Source of the DNA: Sphingomonas yunnanensis
GTDB lineage: Bacteria; Pseudomonadota; Alphaproteobacteria; Sphingomonadales; Sphingomonadaceae
Length of the DNA: 64,000 nucleotides
Direction: 5' to 3'
Assembly: GCF_019898765.1 (NCBI RefSeq)
Contig: NZ_JAIOKB010000001.1
Location: 1,116,001 to 1,180,000, forward strand
The position numbers and the translations under genes are program-made. The notes beneath the pieces are model-generated. The model was not told the origin of the DNA and ran no database searches. It saw only the letters and a list, made by a program, of their open reading frames with translations. How positions within the stretch are numbered: the first letter of the stretch is position 1; every line of letters begins with the position of its first letter. This document shows, piece after piece, positions 15,538 through 22,939 of this stretch.

Positions 15538-16566
15538 ATGGACAGTCGCAAGCTCATCATGCTGGTCGGCGCGCTGGTGGTCGCGGTGGTGACCGCGGTC
15601 GCCGCGCGGACGCTGGTCGCCGGCGCCGCGGCGCCCGCGGCGGCCGCGATCACCGCACCGGCCGCTTCCGTGGTCGATGGCCCGGAGGTGCTCGTCGCCA
15701 CGCGCGCCCTACCCGTCGGCACCATCCTCGACGTCACCGCACTGAAGTTCCAGCCCTGGCCCAAGGAGCTGGTCGAGAATGCCTATTACCAGAAGGACCA
15801 GACTGATCTGGCCAAACTGATCGGCACCGTTGTGCGCCTTCCGGTCACCGCCGGCCAGCCAGTGACCCAGGGCCAGCTGGTCAAGCCCGGCGACCGCGGC
15901 TTCCTCGCCGCGGCGCTCGGCGCCGGCATGCGCGCGGTCACCGTGCCGGTCTCGGCGCAGACCTCGGTGGCGGGCTTCGTCTTCCCGGGCGATCACATCG
16001 ATCTCATCCTCACCCAGTCGGTCGACGGCGGCGGTGACGGCCCGCCGCTCAAGGCGAGCGAGACGGTGATCCGCAACCTGCGCGTGCTCGCCACGGACCA
16101 GCGCACCGGCGACCAGAAGGACGCGAACGGCAACACGATCGTGCAGACCTTCTCGAACGTGACGGTCGAGGCGACCCCGAAGATCGCCGAGCAGATCGCG
16201 GTGGCGCAGACGATCGGCACGCTGTCGCTGTCACTGCGCTCGATCGCGGACAATGCCTCCGAGCTCGACCAGGCGATCGCCTCGGGCGCGATCAGCCCCG
16301 GCGACGCCAAGGATCCGAAGGCCGAAGAGGCGATGCTCAGCCGCCTCGCCAACACGCCCCAGGCGGGCGACACCACCTATGCGGTCGGCGCCGACGTATC
16401 GCGCTTCCAGCGCCGCACCGTGCCCGCCAAGTCGGCCGCGACCGCCGGACCAGCCGTGCCCGGTGCCCCGATCGTCGCCGGCGCCACGCCGTCGCCCGCC
16501 ACCCCGATGGTGCGGATCGCGCGCGGCAACAACGTCACCGAAGTCTCCGTCGCAGGGAAGAACTGA
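15538..16566 (+). CDS. cpaB: Flp pilus assembly protein CpaB
   Basis: The 342-residue product starts MDSRKLIMLVGALVVAVVTAVAA, one membrane segment as in CpaB/RcpC proteins. A SAF domain follows (EVLVATRALPVGTIL... and RGFLAAALGAGMRAVTVPVS), then the periplasmic region and a Pro/Ala-rich tail. CpaB is a periplasmic partner of the secretin channel. The ATG at 15538 has AGAGG 12 bases upstream; the ATG at 15526 has it with no spacing, so the later start is preferred. It is followed after one base by cpaC. Confidence 0.9.
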   Translation: MDSRKLIMLVGALVVAVVTAVAARTLVAGAAAPAAAAITAPAASVVDGPEVLVATRALPVGTILDVTALKFQPWPKELVENAYYQKDQTDLAKLIGTVVRLPVTAGQPVTQGQLVKPGDRGFLAAALGAGMRAVTVPVSAQTSVAGFVFPGDHIDLILTQSVDGGGDGPPLKASETVIRNLRVLATDQRTGDQKDANGNTIVQTFSNVTVEATPKIAEQIAVAQTIGTLSLSLRSIADNASELDQAIASGAISPGDAKDPKAEEAMLSRLANTPQAGDTTYAVGADVSRFQRRTVPAKSAATAGPAVPGAPIVAGATPSPATPMVRIARGNNVTEVSVAGKN

Positions 16567-16567
16567 G

Positions 16568-18310
16568 ATGCGCCTCCACTCCCTCCTCGCGCGCGGTGTC
16601 GCGTTGGCCGCCATGGCCGGCGTCGCGCTGCCCCCGGCGGGCGCCGCTCCCGCGACCCGCCGCAACGTCTCGGCCAGCGTGGCCGCGACCGGTCGGCCGG
16701 CCCGCGCCGGCCTTCCCCCCGCCGGCATCACCAAGCCGACGGTCGAGAAGTGGTTCTCGATCGGCGAGGGCGAGCTGATCACGTTGCCCTCGACCGTCAG
16801 CGAAGTGTGGACCTCCAACCCCGAGACGGCCGACGTCTATGTCGCCAACCCGCGGCAGATCCACCTGTTCGGCAAGGCCTCCGGCGAGTCGACCGTGTTC
16901 GCGACCGATCGCAGCGGCGCGGTGGTGTTCGCCGCGAGCGTCCATGTCGCGCAGAACTCGACCTCGATCGACCGCATGATGAAAGCGGCGATGCCAGGAG
17001 CGGACATCCGCATCACCCAGGTCGGCCAGATCGCCGTGTTGAACGGGACCGTCGACTCGCCCGCCGACGCGGAGCAGGCGCAGCGGCTGGTGCTGTCGCT
17101 GCTCAACCCCGGGCTCGACACCAGCGCCGACAACGCGGTGCTGAAAGTCACCGTGGTCAACAGGCTGCGGACCGCGACGCCGTTGCAGGTCAATCTCCAG
17201 GTCAAGTTCGCCGAGGTGAGCCGCTCCTTCCTCAAGAACTTCGGCAACAACATCATCAACCGCGACAATAGTGGCGGCTTCCTTTTCGGTCTCGGCTCGG
17301 GTCGTAGCCCCGGCGCGATCGGCGACGTCGACGTCTCGAAGCTGCCGTCGCTCGACGCCTCGTCGTTGTACGGCCTGCCCGCGGGCTCGATCTCGCTGCC
17401 GTTCGATCCGGCGACGCGCCAGTTCGTCACCCGACCTGGAACGCAATACTCCTTCACCAAGGATACCAGCGGCACGCGCAGCACGCTCAGCCTCGCCGGG
17501 CGGCTGCTCGGCATGGACGTGCTCTCCGCGATCGACCTCGGTGAGACGATGGGTCAGGTGACCACACTCGCCAACCCGAACCTCACCGCGCTCTCGGGCG
17601 AGACCGGCACCTTCCTCGCCGGCGGCGAGATCCCGATCCCGGTCAGTCAGGCGCTCGGCACCACCACGATCGAGTATAAGCAGTTCGGCGTCAGCCTCGC
17701 CTACACGCCGACGGTCATGTCCGACGGGCGCATCTCGCTGCGAGTTCGCCCCGAGGTGTCGCAGCTCGACTATGCCAATGCCGTGACGGTGGGCAGCGGC
17801 CGCGTGCCCGCGCTCACCACGCGACGCGCCGAGACGACGGTGGAGCTCGGTTCGGGCCAGAGCTTCATGATCGCTGGCCTGATGCAGAACACGCACAACA
17901 ACACGTACGACAAGACGCCGGGCGTCGCGGACCTGCCGGTGATCGGCGCGCTGTTCAAGTCGAACGGCTTCCAGCGCAACGAGACCGAGCTGGTAATCGT
18001 GATCACGCCGTATCTGGTGAGGCCCGTCAACGGCAACGACATCAAGTTGCCGACCGACAGCTATCGCGCGCCCAGCGATCTCGAGCGCGTGTTCGTCGGC
18101 TCGCTGGAGGGCGGCAACCGGGCGGCGGAACGTCCCAAGCCGGTGATGCAGGCGCCCACCCCTGCTGCCGCTCCGACGGCGGGCGCGGTCGCCCCCGCCC
18201 AGGTGACGCCGAACCCGGCGGCGCCGCTCGAGGCGCCCGCCGATCGCAAGGCGGTCAAGCCGTCGAACCGCAAGGCCGCGGCGCCCGCGCCCGGCTTCTC
18301 GATCAACTGA
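16568..18310 (+). CDS. cpaC: Tad pilus secretin CpaC (RcpA)
   Basis: The product has 580 residues: signal peptide (MRLHSLLARGVALAAMAGVALPPAGA), a BON/pilus N-domain (EGELITLPSTVSEVWTSNP), then the secretin core. The core has the family signatures EIPIPVSQALGTTTIEYK, ELGSGQSFMIAGLM and GVADLPVIGALFKS with VIVITPYLVRP. It forms the outer-membrane ring for the Flp pilus. The C-terminal 90 residues are Pro/Ala-rich and probably disordered. It lies between cpaB and cpaD in one operon. Confidence 0.95.
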   Translation: MRLHSLLARGVALAAMAGVALPPAGAAPATRRNVSASVAATGRPARAGLPPAGITKPTVEKWFSIGEGELITLPSTVSEVWTSNPETADVYVANPRQIHLFGKASGESTVFATDRSGAVVFAASVHVAQNSTSIDRMMKAAMPGADIRITQVGQIAVLNGTVDSPADAEQAQRLVLSLLNPGLDTSADNAVLKVTVVNRLRTATPLQVNLQVKFAEVSRSFLKNFGNNIINRDNSGGFLFGLGSGRSPGAIGDVDVSKLPSLDASSLYGLPAGSISLPFDPATRQFVTRPGTQYSFTKDTSGTRSTLSLAGRLLGMDVLSAIDLGETMGQVTTLANPNLTALSGETGTFLAGGEIPIPVSQALGTTTIEYKQFGVSLAYTPTVMSDGRISLRVRPEVSQLDYANAVTVGSGRVPALTTRRAETTVELGSGQSFMIAGLMQNTHNNTYDKTPGVADLPVIGALFKSNGFQRNETELVIVITPYLVRPVNGNDIKLPTDSYRAPSDLERVFVGSLEGGNRAAERPKPVMQAPTPAAAPTAGAVAPAQVTPNPAAPLEAPADRKAVKPSNRKAAAPAPGFSIN

Positions 18311-18321
18311 GGTCCCAGACG

Positions 18322-18954
18322 ATGCCTAACCGCCCGCTCCTCCTCACCGCTCTCGCGCTCGCGGCGCCGCTCGCCGGCTGCAACAGCTACCGCGGCGTGG
18401 AGTCGATCCACCAGCCGGTGGTGTCGCGCAGCGACTATGCGCTCGACGTGCAGACCACCGCCGTCGGCCTCGCCCCGGGTGAGCCGGAGCGGCTGCGCGG
18501 CTGGCTCGACGCGCTGCGCCTGTCCTATGGCGACACCGTCGCGCTCGATCAGGGCAGCGCCGAGAACGGCGGCGCGCGCGCCGACGTCGCCGCGATCGCC
18601 GGTCGCTACGGCCTGCGTCTCGCCGAGGCGGCGCCGATCGCCGGCGCCGCGATCGCGCCGGGCACCGCCCGCGTCACGGTGAGCCGCACCACCGCGGCAG
18701 TGACGAGCTGCACGCCGCAGAGCAACCGCGGCATCCTCAACTTCGACTCGCACACCAGCGGCAATTATGGCTGCGCGGTCAACGGCAACCTAGCCGCCAT
18801 GGTGGCCAACCCGACCGACCTGGTGCGCGGCGTCGCCGACACGGACGGCTATGACAATATGACCGGCAGCAAGGCGGTCGCCGCCCGCCGCCGCGCCGCG
18901 CCCACGGGCGGCGGTGGCGCAGCAGTGAAATCCGAGTCGACGGGAGGCAAGTGA
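18322..18954 (+). CDS. cpaD: Pilus assembly lipoprotein CpaD
   Basis: The 210-residue product has a lipoprotein signal ending LAGC, consistent with an outer-membrane pilotin-like role for the CpaC secretin. The CpaD core is recognisable: RLRGWLDALRLSYGD, then CTPQSNRG, SGNYGCAVNGNLAAMVANPTD as separate conserved blocks, and the DLVRG segment. It lies 11 bases after cpaC and one base before cpaE. Confidence 0.9.
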   Translation: MPNRPLLLTALALAAPLAGCNSYRGVESIHQPVVSRSDYALDVQTTAVGLAPGEPERLRGWLDALRLSYGDTVALDQGSAENGGARADVAAIAGRYGLRLAEAAPIAGAAIAPGTARVTVSRTTAAVTSCTPQSNRGILNFDSHTSGNYGCAVNGNLAAMVANPTDLVRGVADTDGYDNMTGSKAVAARRRAAPTGGGGAAVKSESTGGK

Positions 18955-18955
18955 G

Positions 18956-20233
18956 ATGAACGCACCCTGGAAGCCCGGCGTCGCCGGCAGCCGCGCGCCC
19001 TTTCTCGCCTTCGCCTGCGACGACGGCTCGGTCGAGGCGCTGCGCCCGATCGCGGCCGAGCTGGGCTGGCCGACCGAGAACATCTACAAGGGCGGTTTGC
19101 GCAACGCGGTGCAGACGCTCTCGGTGACGTCCAGCCCGCACGTGCTGTTCGTCGACCTCGCCGAATCGAGCGACCCGCTCGGCGACATCAACGGCCTCGC
19201 CGAAGTGTGCGAGCCCGGCACGATCGTGATCGCGGCCGGCCAGGTCAACGACGTCCGGCTGTACCGCGACCTGCTCGCCAGCGGTCTCCAGGACTATCTG
19301 CTCAAGCCGCTCCATGCCGACGCCGTGCGCGACGCGCTCGGCCAGGCGCAGGCGATGCTCAACGCGCCCAAGCCGGTCGAGCTCTCGCTCGATCGCCCGC
19401 ACTGTTCGGTGGCGGTGATCGGCAGCCGCGGCGGCGCGGGCGCGTCCAGCATCGCCACCTCGCTGGCGTGGCTGATCAGCGAGCACGGCAAGCGCGCCAC
19501 CGCTCTGCTCGACCTCGACGTGCATTTCGGCACCGGCGCGCTCGCGCTCGACCTCGAGCCCGGCCGTGGCCTCACCGACGCCATCGAGAATCCCAGCCGG
19601 ATCGACGGCCTGTTCATCGAGCGCGCGATGGTGCGCGCGTCGGACAAGCTCTCGGTCCTCTCGGCCGAGGCGCCGATCAGCGCGCCGGTGATCACCGACG
19701 GCGCGGCTTTCTACCAGCTGCAGGAAGAGATGCGCGCCGCCTTCGAGGCGACCGTGATCGACCTGCCGCGCGCGATGCTGGTGCAACACCCGCACCTGCT
19801 CGCCGATGTCAACGCCGTGGTGCTGGTCACCGAATTGACGCTCGCCTCGGCGCGCGACTCGATCCGGCTGCTATCGTACCTGCGTAGCAACGCGCCGCAG
19901 GTGCAGGTGACGGTGCTGGCCAACCGCGTCCACGCCGGCGCGCAGCCCGAGATCTCGCGCAAGGATTTCGAGGGCTCGATCGAGCGCAAGATCGATGTGA
20001 TCCTGCCGTTCGACCAGAAGCTGGCGGCGCAGGCGGCCAAGCTGGGCAAGCCGCTGGCGGAGGCAGGCAAGGCGAGCAAGACGATCGCGCCGCTCGCCGA
20101 CTTCGCCGAGCAGCTGCTGCGCCGCGCAGACGACGGCGAGGTGCCCGCGCGCGCGTCGCGCGGCGGCTCGTTGCTGTCCAAGTTCGCCGACCTCAAGGGA
20201 CTGATCCCCAAGAAGACGGCCAAACCGAAGTGA
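18956..20233 (+). CDS. cpaE: Pilus assembly ATPase-like protein CpaE (TadZ)
   Basis: The 425-residue product has an N-terminal receiver-like domain (about residues 15-140) and a MinD/ParA-type domain. The latter has a deviant Walker A, GSRGGAGASSIA, where the usual lysine is replaced, as is common in TadZ/CpaE. LLDLDVHFGTGA gives the second motif. CpaE/TadZ marks the cell pole or site for pilus assembly. In most alphaproteobacterial Tad loci cpaF follows directly; here tadB starts 28 bases later. Confidence 0.92.
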   Translation: MNAPWKPGVAGSRAPFLAFACDDGSVEALRPIAAELGWPTENIYKGGLRNAVQTLSVTSSPHVLFVDLAESSDPLGDINGLAEVCEPGTIVIAAGQVNDVRLYRDLLASGLQDYLLKPLHADAVRDALGQAQAMLNAPKPVELSLDRPHCSVAVIGSRGGAGASSIATSLAWLISEHGKRATALLDLDVHFGTGALALDLEPGRGLTDAIENPSRIDGLFIERAMVRASDKLSVLSAEAPISAPVITDGAAFYQLQEEMRAAFEATVIDLPRAMLVQHPHLLADVNAVVLVTELTLASARDSIRLLSYLRSNAPQVQVTVLANRVHAGAQPEISRKDFEGSIERKIDVILPFDQKLAAQAAKLGKPLAEAGKASKTIAPLADFAEQLLRRADDGEVPARASRGGSLLSKFADLKGLIPKKTAKPK

Positions 20234-20261
20234 CCGCCCGCTCGATCGTCCCGGAGCCGCC

Positions 20262-21236
20262 ATGCCGATCCTGCCGCTGATCCTGCTTTTCGCCGGTGCC
20301 GCGCTGACGCTGCTGCTGCTCGTCACCGCGCTCGCCGGGCCGTCGACGAGCAAGGCGACGACCCGCCGCCTCGCCGCTATGCGCGAGCGTCATACCGCCT
20401 CGCCGACCAACGCGATCGAGGCGCAGATGCGCCGCATCACGGGCAAGAGCGCGACCCGCGCCGATCTCGCCGCGATGCGGCTGCTGCCCAACGTGGCGCA
20501 GCTGCAGAAGCGGCTGTCGATGACGGGGAAGAGCTGGACCGTGGGCCATTACGGCGGCGCGACGGTCGGAGTCGCGGTCGTGGTGGCGGTGCTGCTGCTG
20601 CTCAAGGGCATGCCGCCGCTGCTGGCGCTGTTCCTCGGTGTCGGTCTGGGTGGACTGGTGCCGCATCTCGCGGTGGGCAGGTTGATCAAGCGCCGCATCG
20701 CCGCCTTCACCGCCAAATTCCCCGACGCGATCGAGTTGCTGGTGCGCGGCCTGCGCTCGGGCCTGCCGATCTCGGAGACGATGCAGGTGGTCGGCGCCGA
20801 GGTGCCAGGCCCGGTCGGCGACGAGTTCCGCTCGGTCTCCGATAAGATGAAGATCGGCCGTGGCATGGACGTCGCGTTGCAGGAGACCGCCGATCGGCTC
20901 GGCACGCCCGAGTTCCAGTTCTTCGTCATTACCATCGCGATCCAGCGCGAGACCGGCGGCAACCTCGCCGAGACGTTGCAGAACCTCGCCACGGTGCTGC
21001 GCCAGCGCGGGCAGATGAAGCTGAAGATCAAGGCGATGTCGTCCGAGTCCAAGGCCTCGGCCTATATCGTCGGCTCGCTGCCCTTCATCGTCTTTGGCGT
21101 CATCTACGCGATTAACGCTCCCTACATGCTCAACTTCTTCGCCGACCCGCGGCTGATGGTAGCGGGCGGCGGCGGGCTGATCTGGATGGGGATCGGCGCC
21201 TTCATCATGGCCAAGATGGTGAGCTTCGAGATCTGA
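20262..21236 (+). CDS. tadB: Tad inner-membrane platform protein TadB
   Basis: The 324-residue product belongs to the type II secretion F family. Two N-terminal helices are followed by the GspF domain with DAIELLVRGLRSGLPISETM and RETGGNLAETLQNLA, then two C-terminal helices. TadB and TadC form the membrane platform that the TadA/CpaF ATPase drives. CCGGAG lies upstream of the ATG. It sits between cpaE and tadC. Confidence 0.92.
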   Translation: MPILPLILLFAGAALTLLLLVTALAGPSTSKATTRRLAAMRERHTASPTNAIEAQMRRITGKSATRADLAAMRLLPNVAQLQKRLSMTGKSWTVGHYGGATVGVAVVVAVLLLLKGMPPLLALFLGVGLGGLVPHLAVGRLIKRRIAAFTAKFPDAIELLVRGLRSGLPISETMQVVGAEVPGPVGDEFRSVSDKMKIGRGMDVALQETADRLGTPEFQFFVITIAIQRETGGNLAETLQNLATVLRQRGQMKLKIKAMSSESKASAYIVGSLPFIVFGVIYAINAPYMLNFFADPRLMVAGGGGLIWMGIGAFIMAKMVSFEI

Positions 21237-21237
21237 T

Positions 21238-22233
21238 ATGGAACCTGCGCACGCCACCTTCTTCGGCATCGACGTGGTCTGGGCCGCGACCTTGCTCTCC
21301 GGCATCGCCGCCGCGGCGGTGTTCGTCGCGATCTACGCCGCGCTCGGCGTGCGTGACCCGATGAGCAAGCGCGTCCGCGCGCTCAACGACCGGCGCGAGC
21401 AGCTCAAGGCCGGCATCACCGCTTCGACGAGCAAGCGCCGCGCCAAGCTCGTCCAGAAGAACGAGACCGCCGACCGGCTGCGCGCTTTCCTGTCGTCGCT
21501 GCGCGTGCTCCAGGACGAGCAGCTCAAGGTCGCACAGCACAAATTGATGCAGGCCGGCATCCGCAAGAAGGAATGGGCGGTCGCGGTCATCTTCGGCCGG
21601 CTGGTACTGCCGATCGTCTTCGGCGGCCTGATGATGATCTACGTCTACCTGCTCGACTCCTTCCCCGACTGGAGCGCGCTGAAGCGCTACGGCCTGGTCG
21701 CCTCCACGCTGGTGCTCGCCTACAAGGCGCCCGACTTGTTCCTGAAGAACAAGATCAACAAGCGAAGCGACGCGATCCGCAAGGGGCTACCCGACGCGCT
21801 CGACCTACTGGTGATCTGCGCCGAGGCGGGCCTCACCGTCGACGCCGCGTTCCAACGCGTCTCGCGCGAGCTCGGCAAGGCCTATCCCGAGCTGGGCGAG
21901 GAGTTCGCGCTCACCGCGATCGAGCTGGGCTTCCTCACCGACCGTCGCCAGGCGTTCGAGAATCTCGCGATGCGCGTCCATCTCGACGCGGTGCGCGGCG
22001 TGGTGACGACGATGATCCAGACCGAGAAATACGGCACGCCGCTGGCCAGCGCCTTGCGCGTGCTCTCGGCCGAGTTCCGCAACGAGCGGATGATGCGCGC
22101 CGAGGAGAAAGCCGCGCGCCTGCCCGCGATCATGACGGTGCCGCTGATCCTCTTCATCCTGCCCGTGCTGTTCGTCGTCATCCTCGGTCCGGCGGCCTGC
22201 TCGCTCAACGACTCCTTCATCAACGCCAAGTGA
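21238..22233 (+). CDS. tadC: Tad inner-membrane platform protein TadC
   Basis: The 331-residue product is the second GspF-like platform protein, with LPDALDLLVICAEAGLTVD, a central RVSRELGKAYPELGEEF block and EKAARLPAIMTVPLILFILP as the last membrane region. It starts one base after tadB and is the last pilus gene of this operon; a GC hairpin follows at 22245-22272. No tadD gene is seen downstream. Confidence 0.92.
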   Translation: MEPAHATFFGIDVVWAATLLSGIAAAAVFVAIYAALGVRDPMSKRVRALNDRREQLKAGITASTSKRRAKLVQKNETADRLRAFLSSLRVLQDEQLKVAQHKLMQAGIRKKEWAVAVIFGRLVLPIVFGGLMMIYVYLLDSFPDWSALKRYGLVASTLVLAYKAPDLFLKNKINKRSDAIRKGLPDALDLLVICAEAGLTVDAAFQRVSRELGKAYPELGEEFALTAIELGFLTDRRQAFENLAMRVHLDAVRGVVTTMIQTEKYGTPLASALRVLSAEFRNERMMRAEEKAARLPAIMTVPLILFILPVLFVVILGPAACSLNDSFINAK

Positions 22234-22244
22234 CGCGCGGCGGC

Positions 22245-22272
22245 GTTCCGGTGCGATGCGTCGCGCCGGAAC
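22245..22272 (+). terminator. Hairpin after the tad operon
   Basis: GTTCCGGTGCG and CGCGCCGGAAC pair with one mismatch around a 6-base loop, 12 bases past the tadC stop. There is no T-run, so intrinsic termination is plausible but not certain. Confidence 0.5.
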
Positions 22273-22345
22273 ACCGCGTCGGCACCGGTCGTTGCTATGA
22301 CGTTATGGAGGCGCCGCGGGCGTCTCTGGCGGCAGGGAGGATGCC

Positions 22346-22795
22346 ATGCTGTTCACGACGTCGACGCAATATATCGCGCTAGCGGTGGCCCTGATCGCGG
22401 GCTGGCTGTTCGGGCTGGCGAGCCATCCCGGCGGGGGCAAGTGGAAGACGCGCTACGCGGCCGAGCGCGACGCGCACGCGGCCACCGCCAAGCGCGTCGC
22501 CGAGCTGGAGCGCGATCACGCTCGCCTCGCCGAACTGGAGCGCGACAACGCGCGGATCGGCGATCTGGAGCGCGAGAATGCGCGCGTCGCCGAGCTGGAG
22601 CGCGAGAATGAGCGGCTACGCGCGGCGCCGCCCGCGATGGACGAGCGCGTGGTGCGCGACGAGCGGCCGATCCTCGGCGATCGGCCGACTTTCGATGAGC
22701 GCGTGGTGCGCGACGAGCGCGCCTTCCGCGACGAGGCCGTCGTGCCGCGCTCCTCCGCAGCGCCGGCGCACCCGACGGATCGCCGCATCATCTGA
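22346..22795 (+). CDS. Membrane-anchored coiled-coil protein with decapeptide repeats
   Basis: The 149-residue product has an N-terminal membrane segment (residues about 8-27). A cytoplasmic helix of four 10-residue repeats follows: LERDHARLAE, LERDNARIGD, LERENARVAE and LERENERLRA. Next comes a second, Arg/Asp-rich repeat, with DERVVRDER occurring twice. The helix should be strongly charged and coiled-coil forming. The family is not recognised; relatives named only as hypothetical proteins are likely. It lies downstream of the pilus operon after a hairpin, so a link to the pilus is only positional. GGAGG precedes the ATG. Confidence 0.65.
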   Translation: MLFTTSTQYIALAVALIAGWLFGLASHPGGGKWKTRYAAERDAHAATAKRVAELERDHARLAELERDNARIGDLERENARVAELERENERLRAAPPAMDERVVRDERPILGDRPTFDERVVRDERAFRDEAVVPRSSAAPAHPTDRRII

Positions 22796-22939
22796 CATCC
22801 CCATTCTTCCCGCTCAGCGGAGGTGGCAGCGCGGAGCGCTGAGGGAGGGGTGTCGCCAGCGGTGGGTATCGACGACCTGACCGATCGCGACGCCCCTCTA
22901 CGACGCTCTTTGCGCGCAGCCCCCTCGCAGAGGACGGAT

